From Oreohelix idahoensis (taxonomy: Eukaryota > Mollusca > Gastropoda > Stylommatophora > Oreohelicidae): DNA of 64,000 nt. Positions 11,884-23,215 of this stretch are shown here, piece by piece (the first letter of the stretch is position 1; every line of letters starts with the position of its first letter). The DNA is taken from positions 53,979 through 117,978 of the forward strand of contig JAMPIV010014146.1 in assembly GCA_024509875.1 (NCBI GenBank). The letters are read 5' to 3'. The position numbers were made by a program, and so were the translations under genes. The notes beneath the pieces were generated by a model that was given only the letters and a program-made list of their open reading frames with translations, made no database searches and was not told the DNA's origin.

Positions 11884-12170
11884 TGCCAGAGAAGCGGCCT
11901 TATGGCCTACTCTTTACGATTTCCAACTGCCGTTGGATTTTAAATGTGCGCAACTTGCACACGGAACCTCCTATTTTTTCGCGCATATCCGAGAAAGCTA
12001 GACATCCGATCTCACTACCCAGGAGACCGCGGGAGTATAACATCATTAGGACCACAGGTTCTGAAAAAAAAAAAAAAAAATTCCACAAATTATATTCCCT
12101 CTACTGTGAATGGAACCCGGTACCTTTAGAATCCAAGGCGGATGCCATACCTCTTAGCCACATCCGTTTG
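11884..12170 (-). repeat. tRNA-headed SINE, family S3, copy 1
   Basis: Antisense counterpart of 22505-22790. Shared blocks include the GGCCGC-TCTCTGG end, GAAATCGTAAAGAGTAGGCC, the CTCCTGGGTAGTGAGATCGG block and a tRNA-like head with GGTACCGGGTTCCATTC. A pure A run of about 17 (12063-12079) lies at the same place as the T run of the other copy. Confidence 0.8.
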
Positions 12171-12604
12171 AATCTTCCACCGCTCTGCCGATGGGTTAAC
12201 ATGAAGTAGTTCGTCTGACGCAGATGAAAGTTACCTAGGCTGAATACTTCATGCTCCTTAGGAAGTGAACAGGAGAATAAATTTTTTTTTTTTAAATTAA
12301 TGTGTTTGCTACTTTTCTTTGTAGCACGCCCCTTTCAACCATCTACCATGTACATGGAGTTGTTGGTTATATCAGGACGTGTTTCCTTTATTGTAATATG
12401 TGTTTGTTTGTATTTATTTTATACTATATTATCTCTAGTCGGTATTTTTCCTTTTGTAGTTATAGTTCAACATGGTTTTTAAAATAAATTCCAAAATATG
12501 CTATTTTCTAAGTTAGTATGTTTTTAATTTTCACTGGATGGTTTCTTTGGTTAATCTGTATGTATCTGGGGCGAGTCTTTCACGAGTTTGGACTACTGAC
12601 TCAA

Positions 12605-13045
12605 ATCCTTATTTGTTTTTTATATGTTAGCTTTAGTTTTTGTAATATAGTGTTTTATTAACTTTTGCATTTCTGAAGGGGTCTTTGTGCCTATGAGATT
12701 TTCTACCCTCATTTCTACATTGTGGTTACTACAGTATGTCTTAATGTTTTGTCTCTGTTGGTCATATTTCTTGCAGTCCACCAGAAAGTGTCTAATTGTG
12801 TTTGGTTCTTGACACTCTTCACATGTGGGTTCCTCAATCATGAAATATCCAGTTCCAAGCTTGAGCCTCAGCAATTTTTTATTAATTGGTATTTTTAGTT
12901 CATCTTTTATTTGACATTTTTTGCTTGGTTTTTTTAAGGATTTTATATGAGTGTCTTGCTTTTTTACTTTGGTCCCATGCTGTTATCCACTCTTTAGTTA
13001 TTGCTTGAGCAATTAAGCTCTTAATTTCAAACTTCAGGAGAATAA
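12605..13045 (-). pseudogene. C-terminal fragment of an RNase H-bearing LINE
   Basis: The minus-strand frame reads ITKEWITAWDQS upstream, then, after frame breaks, LRLKLGTGYF and a zinc-binding pattern CEECQEPNTIRHFLVDCKKY (C-x2-C-x7-H-x4-C). In I/Jockey-type LINEs a C-x2-C-H-C cluster of this form follows the RNase H domain, and the W-x3-W motif precedes it. The 84-codon intact part ends at a stop at 12620. No reverse transcriptase is left. Confidence 0.6.
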
Positions 13046-13544
13046 ACTATGGTGAGGCAGCATTTATTCTAGATTGAAAATCCTCTGAAACATAAAAACA
13101 TTATGATTGTATCAAGGGTAGTGAACCACGATAGTGGACGTAACAATTGCTCTGCTGTACTTAACTTTCTTTTGATTTCAAGAACGATAATGAAGGAATG
13201 TTACATCGCATCATGGAGAAATCTTACGGCGTTCTGCCTGCATTCTAACACGTTGGTTCACACCCTGGCTGTGTCACCCCATAGAGGCGTTTTCCCCTTA
13301 ATTTTAGGGACGGTATATTATAAAGGGCCGTTAGGGGTGATAATTTATAGGGGTGTACAGCCGCCTATCGTAAAACGCCTTTCCCGTCCACACCTATAGA
13401 AGTCCAATTATTCTCAAAAGGGAAATTCTCGCGACGCATCTACGACCCATTTCCCAGGAACCTTCATTTTCTTGGTTTAGTTGGTCACAAAATTTGTTAT
13501 TTTTGATGAGAATCGACCCAAAGGTGCTCAGTCAGGAAATATCG
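13046..13544. other. No recognisable gene
   Basis: No coding signal. A weak inverted pair, AGGCGTTTT near 13285 and AAAACGCCT near 13375, brackets a G/T-rich segment. Confidence 0.45.
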
Positions 13545-13720
13545 AAAGCCATGAATGCTAATTTTTCCTGTTGCGAGCTGGTTGTTTACACGCCGGATGC
13601 ATCCTCTCATATGTGCACCCCTTCTGGTCTTACGTTTGATGCCAAATTCCAGCAATCTTAGCCTTGATGATTAATCGATTTCAGTGTTATTCTCTAATAA
13701 GCGATCATTAATTATCCTCA
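13545..13720 (-). repeat. Dispersed coding-like repeat D, copy 1
   Basis: Homologous to 25500-25680 in the same orientation. On the minus strand both encode a similar short peptide: a LLEFGI block, then MRG-IRRV-NQ-ATG-SIH. Conservation at the amino-acid level suggests a fragment of a mobile-element ORF, but I do not recognise the family. Confidence 0.6.
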
Positions 13721-14039
13721 GTATCTCTCCCTTATCCATATCCAAAACACCCACTATGGGTGCACAGGAAGCTAGTCTGTCAGCTCTATATCAGAATATT
13801 ATGACATGGCCTATCTCCATGATATATTTCACAAATATAGTTATATTAATACCAGAATGAACAGTTGCAAGGAAACAAACGTCATATAACTGGATTAAAA
13901 GTCACCGTCAGCACTGCTTGCTTTGAACGACATGTTCGTATTCTTTGAAGGTTTTATTTTGGCATGAAATTTTAACAAAGTGTGGGTAGCCGATCCCATG
14001 TCAAAACCTTAATTACCCTTTACGCCATGCCTGGAACGT

Positions 14040-14260
14040 TACAGAGTTATTATTCTTTGCTCTTCTTTAGGGCCTCGCTAGCACACGGGAGTCCATTTTC
14101 TGGAATCCCCAGGGGAAGAGAGTCAGAGGGAGCCGAAAAACACACGGAGAAGAGAGTTGGAGACAGAAATGAAAGGGATGGAAAACCCTTAAGCTGATGG
14201 AACAGGATTTGGCATGAGTTTGTTGAAAAGCTTAGGCTCTTTGGGTAGAAGAAGTGTAGG
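14040..14260 (+). pseudogene. LINE 3' fragment, family b, plus strand
   Basis: The plus-strand frame has FSGIPRGRESEGA and later WHEFVEKLRLFG, corresponding to the C-terminal end of the b fragments at 1.5 and 16.3 kb (SGIPRVRETGGD, then W-x3-VDGLCSL). It contains an in-frame stop. Only the extreme 3' end of a LINE is present. Confidence 0.5.
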
Positions 14261-14317
14261 GAAGAAGAATAGGGATTTTCACTGCCTTCATACTAAACAT
14301 AATATTATAAAGTATAA

Positions 14318-14401
14318 GCGTTCGGTTCCCTAAGCGGTTAGAGCGCTTGCCTCAAGCGGCAAAGTGATCGGGTTCGAATCTCTGTAGCTTTACGCTCCAG
14401 T
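14318..14401 (+). repeat. SINE S2 copy 2, left half (split by a LINE)
   Basis: tRNA-like head with an A box (TAAGCGGTTAGAG) and a B box (GGGTTCGAATC), ending ACGCTCCAGT. The element resumes at 15456 with the same decamer, so one SINE has been interrupted. Confidence 0.85.
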
Positions 14402-15455
14402 ATTCTTCTTCTTTCTTCTTCTTTGATCCTTAGCCGCTGACCGTCAAAGCAGTCAGTGGCCATCACGCCTAGTGGCGTCTTGTAGGGCAACAACAAATTG
14501 ATTCCAGTTTGCTCGGTCGGCGGCCATCCTTCGTACAGTGCCCCAACTCTGGTTCATTCTTTGCATCTCAGCCTCCACAGTCCTCCGCCAGGTTGTTTTT
14601 GGTCGGCCTCTCTTTCGTTTTCCTTCAGGGGTCCAAAGCATAGCTGTTCTTGTGATGGCATCGGGGTCTCTTCTGAGGACATGGCCAACCCAGCTCCAGC
14701 GTCTGCCAGCTATGATGGTGTGCATGTCCTCTTGCTTGCTCCGAGTAAGCAGATCTTGGTTGGTGATGGTATTCGGCCAAATGATTCGGTGAATTTTTCT
14801 TAGGCATGTTGTGTGAAAAGAGGACAATTTCGACATTTCCTTCTCTGTAACTCTCCAGCATTCCGCACCATAGAGAAGCACAGAAAGCACACAGCTCTGA
14901 TATAATCTTAATTTTGTGCTTGTGCTGTATTGAGAGGACTTCCAGATGTTGTTTAGGCTAAAAAAAAGGCTGTTCTTGCCTTATTCATTCTTATGTTGAT
15001 GTCTTTGCCTGCCCCGCCGTCTGGTGTTACTATGCATCCTAGGTATGTGAAGGTGTCTGTCTGTACCAGTTGCTGATTCCTTACTGAAATGGGCTCAGGG
15101 TTGCTCACATTGAGCGTCATAACCTCTGACTTCTTTAAATTGATGTTCAAGCCCACCTGCTGGCTAAACTTATTAAGTCTATCCTTTTTTTCCTGGATGT
15201 GTTGATGTGAATGTGCTAGTAGTACAATGTCATCTGCATATTCCAGATCTTCCAATGTAGAACATGTAGTCCATCTTATTCCTCTTGGACTGCCCTCTGT
15301 TGTCTGGCGCATCACCCAATCTATGACTGTTAAAAATAGAGTGGTTGATAAGGGGCATCCCTGTCGTACTCCTGTCTTCACCTCAAAGGTTAGGTTGCTC
15401 TGCCCAACACTACACGTAAAGTTGGCATAGAGGCTTTTTATTATTGACACTATGC
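14402..15455 (-). mobile_element. 5'-truncated LINE, family a, inserted in a SINE
   Basis: The minus strand encodes the second half of a non-LTR reverse transcriptase in two frames. The first (14953-15450) has TGVRQGCPLS (RT motif B), EYADDIVLLA (catalytic YADD) and FTYLGCIVTPDG. The second (14453-14890) has LYGAECW, RWSWVGHVLRRD, GKRKRGRPKTTW and the terminal ALQDATRRDGH. A frameshift separates them near 14955. No endonuclease or RT motif A is present, so the copy is truncated at its 5' end. The 3' end carries a (GAA)n-type tail, as in RTE-like LINEs. The target duplication ACGCTCCAGT flanks it at 14392-14401 and 15456-15465. The clade (RTE-like) is inferred and untested. Confidence 0.85.
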
Positions 15456-15630
15456 ACGCTCCAGTCTACCCAGCTGTAAATTGGAACCTGAATATGCTCT
15501 GGAATTAGGGACGGCAAAGGTGGCGATGACGAGAACTGGTTACCCAACCTCATACTGCTGGATCTAGTATAGTGAAGTCTCTGAGACTTCACTCCCCTAC
15601 GACAGTGAATGCTAGGGAACTACCTGTATC
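15456..15630 (+). repeat. SINE S2 copy 2, right half
   Basis: Continues from 14401: CCAGTCTACCCAGCTGTAAA, GGATCTAGTATAGTGAAGTC, then GAACTACCTGTAT, in the same order as the uninterrupted copy at 17.2 kb. Confidence 0.85.
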
Positions 15631-15926
15631 AAAAAAGTGTACCAGACGCAAGCTTTTTTAGTTGATGAATGTGCAAGCAATAGACGAAAAAGACAGCATG
15701 GTAGAAAAGAAGATTCGCCCTAAAAAAATAACTCAGACACGCATTAATAAAAGGTTAGGCCTACGAATAACAAACCTAACCCCTTAACCCTAACCTTAAT
15801 CCCAACCCTAACGACATGGGTGACTTATTTGAATTGGCATCGAAGAACATGTCTCACTGTGTCATTTCAACCTGACAGTAAAAGTGATTTGTCAGAATCG
15901 AACCTACAACCATTTTGTTTTGTACG
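15631..15926. other. No gene; short CCTAAC-rich stretch
   Basis: Around 15770-15812 there are several imperfect CCTAAC-like hexamers; otherwise unassigned. Confidence 0.4.
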
Positions 15927-16086
15927 TTATGTCCTTAAAGAGAATAAGATGAAATAAGTTATGCCCTTAAAGAGAATAAGATGAAGTAAGTTATGCCCTT
16001 AAAGAGAATAAGATGAAGTAAGTTATGCCCTTAAAGAGAATAAGATGAAGTAAGTTATGCCCTTAAAGAGAATAAGATGAAATAAG
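15927..16086. repeat. 32-bp minisatellite, five units
   Basis: Units begin at 15927, 15959, 15991, 16023 and 16055, each containing CCTTAAAGAGAATAAGATGA. The first has GTCC in place of GCCC; otherwise nearly identical. Confidence 0.95.
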
Positions 16087-16209
16087 TTAGAGAATAAGAT
16101 AAAGAGAATTAATTATTTAAATAAGCTAACTGTTTCCTGTTGGGGTTTAAACTATTTTCAGTTTAACACACAAGATGGCGAGGAAAGTCTACACCACTCA
16201 TATCATCAT

Positions 16210-16410
16210 TCATGTCTCCAAAGAACATAGACCATCAACAGACGTATGCCAAGTCTTGCTGTTCCGTGCCATCAGCTCAAGGTGTTTCCATGTATGTCTC
16301 ATCTCCTTCTTGTGGTGTCTCCAGTTCTCTTCTCCATAGTCTCCCCCTGTCTCTCTTACCCTGGGGATTCCAGAAAAAAAGAACTGCCAGGTAATGCTAT
16401 CAACATGTTT
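16210..16410 (-). pseudogene. LINE 3' fragment, family b
   Basis: The minus-strand frame has SGIPRVRETGGD, then TWKHLELMARNSKTWHTSVDG and LCSL, the terminal pattern also seen at 1.5 kb. It is short and 5'-truncated. Confidence 0.6.
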
Positions 16411-17085
16411 TCTCAATATGGGTCATGTCCATCTCTGGCAAGACTGCGAGGCTTAGATGTTGTTACAGCAGAAGTTTATGAGCTGTTTTTTTTTTTTTTT
16501 TTTTTGTCCGATGAAAAAATAATTGTTCCATCGTCTCTGGCGGTATGTAGAGCCACTGGTACTAGCATTCCTGTCAGCTTACCTGGATTAAAAAGGATTA
16601 GGCAGTGTATGGCAACTGCTTAGCAACTGCGTAAGTATATGTGAAAGACCGGATCAGAGACGGAGATATCGGTGGCTTTGTGTAGATCCATCAGGGGTGC
16701 GCAGTTCAGGCCAACCTTTCATTGACCACTTTCAGATTTTTAATACAAACCGTATCGCTGTCAGGTGGCCTTTGTGTGGCATGATCAAGAAAGATAAGGG
16801 AACCGCAGTAAAACGTGTAGTACGGTGGGTGGGTATTGGAGAAAAAAAAAATAGAAAAAAGGTGGACAAAATACGAAGAAAATAGCCATCATTGCGGCCA
16901 CAAGACCTTCGTCAGGGAAAGAAAAGAGAGAGCGATTTTTTTTTTCAATACCCATCCACTGTAGCAAGATCTGCAGTGTGGAACTGATGGTAATAACCAG
17001 ACTTGTGCCAGTGGAATAAGAGATAAAACTAGGGCGCTGGTGTTGAATATAACACACTTTGAAGAAACCTGTTGGTATAGTAAAT
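16411..17085. other. No recognisable gene
   Basis: Contains a run of about 23 T (16483-16505) and unassigned sequence. Confidence 0.45.
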
Positions 17086-17089
17086 TTAA

Positions 17090-17227
17090 CTCTTTGACTC
17101 CGGAATTATTTTCCACCCTCTGCGGTAATTTAAATTCGTGATAGACTAAAAACAACTCTCAGAGCGTTGTTTTGGCACGAGCGTCAAATCTGACCAACGC
17201 TCTGAGCGTTGTTCCGGAGTCAAAGAG
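17090..17227. mobile_element. piggyBac-like MITE with TTAA target site
   Basis: A 138-bp element with perfect 16-bp terminal inverted repeats, CTCTTTGACTCCGGAA at 17090-17105 and its reverse complement at 17212-17227, flanked by TTAA at 17086-17089 and 17228-17231. TTAA duplication is the signature of piggyBac transposition. Inside, CTCAGAGCGTTG (17157-17168) and CAACGCTCTGAG (17195-17206) form a second inverted pair. It has no coding capacity. Confidence 0.8.
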
Positions 17228-17231
17228 TTAA

Positions 17232-17715
17232 TGACCAAACCACCAGAGTGGTTAGAGCGCTGGTCTCTCGCAGCAAAGGTGCCGGGCTCGAGTCACGGTG
17301 ACACTCTTCAGTCTATCCAGTTGTAAATGGGTCCTTGACTTTGCTATTGAGTTAGGGAAGGAAAGGCAACGAGGAAGGGAACTGATCACCCCACCTCTTG
17401 ACGCTGGACTTAGTATAGTGAAGAATCGAACACTTGACTCCTCTATGGTAGAATCTGCTACAGAACTACCTGTACATTTCTGTCGGCCAAGTGTAGTTCC
17501 GGGGAGTCTCTGAAGAAACAAAGAAAGGATAGGACTACTGAACTCTTATGCATGTCGTACAAGGCCACTAATACGAGGTTGGGTAAGTGGGGCTGGTAAT
17601 CTCATCGTGTAAAACAAATTACCATGAGAAGCCACAGAAAAGAGCACGTGACTGCTTGTTGCAAAAGGGAATCAGTAACAGTGATGACTCCAAGCTCCCT
17701 AATGACAGCAAAGGA
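17232..17715 (+). repeat. Long SINE S2, most complete copy
   Basis: The tRNA-like head has an A box (GAGTGGTTAGAGCGCTGG) and a B box (GGGCTCGAGTC). Then come the CAGTCTATCCAG block, the TTAGTATAGTGAAG block, the ACTACCTGTAC block and the 200-bp tail segment (GGGGAGTCTC, CATGTCGTACAAGGCC, GTAAAACAAATTACC, AGAGCACGTG). It ends in a GATGGTGATAAAGATAT-like tail. At about 480 bp it is the best reference for the S2 fragments in the window. The tail contains one copy of the sequence that is amplified 23-fold at 59.4-60.35 kb. Confidence 0.75.
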
Positions 17716-19997
17716 AAATAACGATGGTGATAAAGATATGTAAAAAGTAACTCTTTTTATGGTTTACTTCGTCTTCTGGTAGGTTGTCACAGATGGAAAT
17801 AGTGCAGCAGTGATCATTCACTTTTGCCCCTCCACGTCTAGTTTATTGTTTGCTACAGGAAAGCCGGATTCACTAGTGCAATTAACACGTGAGCCGTTTG
17901 GCAATTAAGCACGGTGGAACACACAGAGAGAGCGCGGAGCATGGCGTAATAGATTCTTTGATCAGGGGCGATGTTAAGTCTGAGACGGACCTTGGATTGT
18001 AAAACTTTCAGGGGAATTAATTGCGTAGTTGATATTCGGCAAGGCGGAGATGGTGAAAGTCAAGCCAGAGAGGTTGTTGGTGGCAGAGGTGGTAAAATTA
18101 CCTTTGATTCAAGAATCGAACGGCAAATGGGCTCGGGTCTGGCAGTAGGTGTGACTTTCGCATTAAAGAGCGATAGAACGGAATTTACGGATATATACCA
18201 TGTCTCTCCGATAGCCATGATCAGTTTTTCAGAAATCTATCTGAAATTCACTAGCTCGATATCTTAGATTTCTCGTTCAGAGTGACAATTATTAGATTTT
18301 CGTGGAGTGTTTCATTTTTCTGATTGTGGTAATTTATATACTAGCGTTTAAGTGATTTAGTGTGTTTAAAGTTTTCATTATATTTCACTGAGATTTTCTG
18401 TGCTAATTAAATAACTTATAGCTAAATCTTTTTCAGCCGTAAAGTAAATTTAATTACTCGCTATTTCCCAGTAAGAGATGTTTTAAATTGACTAGTACAT
18501 ACATTAAATAACCGTCTACTGACGGTATATATTATTTACTTCTATCCATTTTATGTAATTTTTTTAATGACTAGTGTTCATATCACGCGTTAAAAACGAT
18601 AGGATAAGCTAGACACGTGTGTTTTAAATCTAATTTATAACGGAGTGGTGAAGAGGTCCTATGTTAACATGTGTTAGATATGATATTGATAATTTGGTTT
18701 AATGTTTATATTTTCTTTCCTAAAATCTAGGCTGATCCAAACCTGAGTACTAGCGGCTTTTGTATGGCCATATGAACTTATGATCATACGAACTTATAAT
18801 ATTATAAGCATCCAGGGATATTTAATATTGATGATTTTCTTGCTGTGACCTGTGCGGTCCAATTTCCTCATTTTCATGAGAGAAACCAGAATAGAACCAT
18901 TAAATTATAATATTAACTGGACCAGAACTATTACCAGATTTACTTATATCAATCTCATCAGCCAGCTGCGGCGAAATATATTGTCAGCAACATTTGTATA
19001 ACTTAACCTAGCGTCTTAGCCACCTGAGGCTAAACAACAAAGGAACTATATATGTGTTCTATTCATCCTACGTGGGCGATCACCACGCATGAACCTTACT
19101 CCAACCAACTGAAGGCATAGATAACTTATTGTATCCAGGACAAATTAAATCACCGACTCTAGCGACTCCCGTGAAATTTGCAGTCAGCAACTACGGCGAG
19201 TCTGGGGCTGGATTTGGCAAAACTTAAATTTGACACTAAATAGTCTTATTACTTATTAGTGTATTTCCTTGGAATGCCTGTGACAACTACTGGGGAAAGC
19301 AAAAATCTGAAAGTGGCCACTGAATGGGTGTGAATTGAATGAACGGAGAAAGAAACTTATGTCTTTTGTTAACATGATATACTTATGTGGTTTCTTCTTT
19401 CTTTTTTTATCTCACTAATCTGAGTAGTCATGGGATAGATTACATTAGGAACCTATTTTTTTCCCATACTGACTATTTCATAACTTATTGGTAACTTTTG
19501 ATAATTTGGGGTAATTAACCTCTGTTGGGATCTTCTTTTCTTTTCCTTTACCAGAGGGGGAGAACCTATTTGATTAATTTCTTCTTTTGCAATTTTGTCT
19601 GTAAACCATGATCTAGTGATGTATATGCTTATTGTTGTGATCTTCTATTGATAATACACTTTATTAAACCTTTAGTTATCGTGTCGGTCAACCCCCTATC
19701 CATTATATGTTATTCATAGTTTGTTTTCACGTTCGTGCGTATTTGTCACAGAATTGTGTGCATTTGAGTGTAGTGTAACTTGTATTTCGTACAAGGAGAG
19801 AAAGTGCGTCTGCTTTAAATATCGATAGATAGGCTGGATTAGATAAATTATTCTAGCCAGAGACTGTCCTTTCTCTTACACGATCATCTCGTGATAAAAC
19901 TATTTCTTAACCCTTAATTTCACATTGTCATCACTATCACATCTGCTCAGACAGGACTATAAACATCTATTACCTATCTGATAAAATCATCGACATA
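17716..19997. other. No recognisable gene
   Basis: About 2.3 kb of AT-rich DNA. A 98-codon open frame at 17971-18267 (+) has no recognisable motif. I see no repeat with a second copy in the window. Confidence 0.45.
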
Positions 19998-20048
19998 GGT
20001 AAAGGATCCCGTTACACGCTCATTGAAGCATAATGGGAATATGGTGTT
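19998..20048 (+). repeat. Short dispersed motif, copy 2
   Basis: GGTAAAGGATCCCGTTACAC followed by a CATTGAAGCATAATGGGAAT-like block and ATGGTGTT; matches 60538-60588 and the reverse complement at 1-41. Confidence 0.7.
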
Positions 20049-21324
20049 AGGCCCATATTTTTTTGACCACCGGGACACGAGGGGTGATGTGGTCAGCAGT
20101 CTTCTGGGTTATCCGTTAAGTTAACAGATGGATATAACTTTACTCCTTCTGGGTTCTGTGCCATTTTGTTAAACTTGATAACCGAATGGTTGCCTTGTCT
20201 CGCCTGCATTCTTGTTGACATGTTAAACCTGACAACACACAGCGTGCTCCGTTGGATCTCTAATTTCAACTCACCGTCACTTAAATCCTCTGTGGTCCAC
20301 ATGCCAGTGCAATTCTATTATTCTCGTTTTCTGTTATCCGTTATCTCCTGGCGTATGGGGTTATCTTTGTAGACAGTTGAATATAAACTAACCTTGTAGA
20401 TACGTTGTGTGGACATGCTTGTGGGGTGGGGGGGGGGATTATAAACGAATAGAGAGAGATGGGGCTTTGGATCAGCAACCATAAATTCCTTTCCTGGCAT
20501 CACTTAACTTGTCTCCTGGGACTTTCCTAGAGAGAGGGAGAGAAAGAGAGGAGAGAGAGGAGAGAGAGATCACCCGCTCACTTTTATCTTTCATCCACTC
20601 TTACCTGTAGTCCGGTCTCTTTTACCTTTCGTCTATTCTTACTTGTCACACGCTTACTTTTACCTTTCATACCGTTACCTTTCATCCGCTCACTTTTGCC
20701 TTTTATCCAGTTTTACATTTCACCCGCTCACTTTTACCTTTTATCCAGTTTTACATTTCATCCGCTCACTTTTACCTTTTATCCAATTTTACATTTCATC
20801 CGATCACTTTTACCTGTCATCCAGTCGACAGACCGCAAAATCTTTTCTGTTTTGACTTGTGCACTAATGTAACCAACGGACCATGTGTCAACGTTGAACA
20901 GGGCGCATTCTATTTAAAAAAACAAACAAAACCTTTCACTCACTTTTACCTTTCATCCGCTCACTTTTACGTTTCGTCCATTTTTATCTTTCGTGACCAC
21001 ACATTTACCTGTCAGTCACTCGCTTCTACCTTTCTTCCACTCACTTGCATGTTTCGCCTGCTCATTTTAAACGTTTTGTGCTCACTTTTACCTTTCGGAC
21101 GTTACGTCAGTTTTATCTTCCGCCCACTTGATTATACCTTTTATTCGCTCACCTTTACTCCTTGGTCCGCTAATCATTAAATTTTTTACGCTCGCCAAGT
21201 TTTACCTTTCATTATCTGCTCATTGCCTATCTTTCACTAATGAATACTCGTTTGTTACTTGCTTTACTTTTTGTCCGATCACTTATACCTACCATCATAT
21301 CATATTACCTTTATAATGTTGCAT

Positions 21325-21475
21325 AATTAATGCTTACAGTAACACATTGGAATGAAAGGATAAAGTTTGCAAGATAAATGCGAGTGGAAGGGCAGAATGT
21401 TAGACGGGCATGCGCGCCCAATTTTTTATCCCTTTGAAAATAAAGTTCGTTCGCTCGTTCGTTCGTTCGCTTTTA
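21325..21475 (+). repeat. GTTC-tailed dispersed repeat, copy 2
   Basis: Same blocks as 3585-3716: GGAATGAAAGGATA, TTAGACGGGCATGCGCGCCC, GAAAATAAAGTTCG, then a longer (GTTC)n tail. Confidence 0.8.
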
Positions 21476-22504
21476 CCTTTAGTCCTATCACATTTACTTT
21501 TCATCTGCTTAGTTGTACCTTGTATAATCTCACATACCTTGTACCCTCTCATCTGCTCACCTTTACCTTTCGCTTTTTCAAGCGTGCTTTTCGTCTTCTC
21601 ACATACCCGTCGTCCTCTCACACATATCCTTCGTCCTGTCACTTATATCTTTCGTCCTCTCAACTTATACCATTTATCAATTCATGGAGTCATATCCTTA
21701 TTTGACCACCAGCTAAGCACAGTGATATAGTATACAGTTGTGGAAGTGAACCTCTGTCAGTGAGGCTAATTAGATCCTCATTGACTCTTGAAATCATCCA
21801 CACACTTCCTGGGATTTCCCTTGTGGTGAAACATGTCGAGAACCCTGCGCTGTACACTAAGCTTAGAGAGGTCACTTGAGCCATTTACGTAACTCTAACT
21901 TTTACCTGGTTGACTGTATGCAGGAGGATATCACTATGGACCCATGATCGGTAGGGGGAGCTGAGAAGTGGTTCTGTGCAAGATGTGGCAATTCCTTGGG
22001 AGAGCCCAGAACCAGAGTACAGTATTTTAGCTCTGCATAGTTGGATAGCTCCCTTGGATGGCGGGTAATGCACAGTATGCCACATGCTTCTTCCTCCTAG
22101 AATGGGACCAGATGTGATGATCCTTTAAATACAAGCCAAGCTGGAGAAACTGGAGCTCATGAGTTCAACTCAGCACATTCTGGAATGGCAGAAAACCTAC
22201 AGGAAAAGCCTTCATCCACTGTGTAGATAAAACCAACGATTTTGCAACTTAGTACTGGGTACAAAAGAACGAGAATCTCAGCAGCCCTAGTTTAACAATA
22301 ACAATAACAACAGCAACAATAATTTTCACCAGCAACAATAATTTTCACCAGCTAACTTTGTCCATCTCATCCCCCACCTTAACACTTCGTTCGCTCAGTT
22401 ATACACAAACTTTTCGCCCGCCCACTTTCTACTTGCATTTTGGATTCATTCGCTTTACATTTACTACACTTACTTCACCTTTATCCATCTTTAACTTTTG
22501 TCTG

Positions 22505-22790
22505 GGGGTGGAGTGGCTAAGTGGTATGGCGTCCGCATCGAATTCTAAAGGTACCGGGTTCCATTCTTAGTAAAGGGAATATAATCTATGGCAAATTTTT
22601 TTTTCAGAACCAGTGGTCCTAATGATGTCATACTCCCCCCTGGTCTCCTGGGTAGTGAGATCGGATACCTAGCCTTCTCGGATAAGGGCAACAAAATAGG
22701 AGGTCCCGTGTGCAAATTGCTCATGTTAAAAATCCCACGGCAGTTCGAAATCGTAAAGAGTAGGCCATAAGGCCGCTGCCCCGGCAAAAT
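22505..22790 (+). repeat. tRNA-headed SINE, family S3, copy 2
   Basis: A-box-like GTGGCTAAGTGGTATGG and B-box-like GGTACCGGGTTCCATTC, then a T run, CCTGGGTAGTGAGATCGG and GAAATCGTAAAGAGTAGGCC. Homologous to 11884-12170 in the opposite orientation. Confidence 0.8.
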
Positions 22791-22997
22791 TTAAAAAATT
22801 AGAATCCTACTAACCACAAAAATATTTATAGACTGTGCGATTCCTATATACACACATTGGGATTCTCGCCGGTGCTACGGAGTTCATGCATTGTGCTGAG
22901 ATCCTCCTTTCGTGATCTACGGGAGGAGATCGGAGCACTGATGGAGTTGTCCGTGTGCAATGAAGATAGTCCTTAAAACCAAACCAAAACCAAACAA

Positions 22998-23144
22998 ACT
23001 TTTGTCTTTCATCCACCAACTTTTGTCTTTCATCCACCAACTTTTGTCTTTCATCCACCAACTTTTGTCTTTCATCCACCAACTTTTGTCTTTCATCCAC
23101 CAACTTTTGTCTTTCATCCACCAACTTTTGTCTTTCATCCACCA
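22998..23144. repeat. Homogenised 21-bp array, seven units
   Basis: Seven perfect tandem units starting ACTTTTGTCTTTCATCC, with starts every 21 bp. It lies inside the decayed field of similar units and looks like a recent local expansion of one variant. The 21-bp period keeps frames open on both strands, giving spurious ORFs. Confidence 0.97.
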
Positions 23145-23215
23145 ACTTTTACCTTAGTTCACTTTTGCCCTTGGTCACTCATTATTACCTTTCACAAATT
23201 CACAATTACCTTTCA

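Larger units (their letters stand above)
20575..23215. repeat. Decayed ~21-bp minisatellite field with later insertions
   Basis: From 20575 to 21300, then at 21470-21700, 22350-22510 and 22990-23215, the sequence repeats a degenerate CTCACTTTTACCTTTCATCC unit with variable spacing. Later events interrupt it: a GTTC-tailed repeat (21325-21475), a SINE S3 (22505-22790), and an unassigned segment (21710-22330) with no second copy in the window. Open frames through it (Leu/Phe/Ser-rich) are artefacts. Confidence 0.75.

Noticed and set aside
13275..13395. MITE between AGGCGTTTT and AAAACGCCT
   Set aside because: The inverted pair is only nine bases and no target duplication could be found.
14318..14401. 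tRNA gene
   Set aside because: A and B boxes are present but the sequence does not close a cloverleaf and belongs to a SINE with several copies.
15766..15815. Interstitial telomere repeat
   Set aside because: Only a few imperfect CCTAAC/CCCTAA-like hexamers, not a tandem TTAGGG array.
17971..18267. 98-codon plus-strand frame as a small gene
   Set aside because: No recognisable domain, splice context or second line of evidence.
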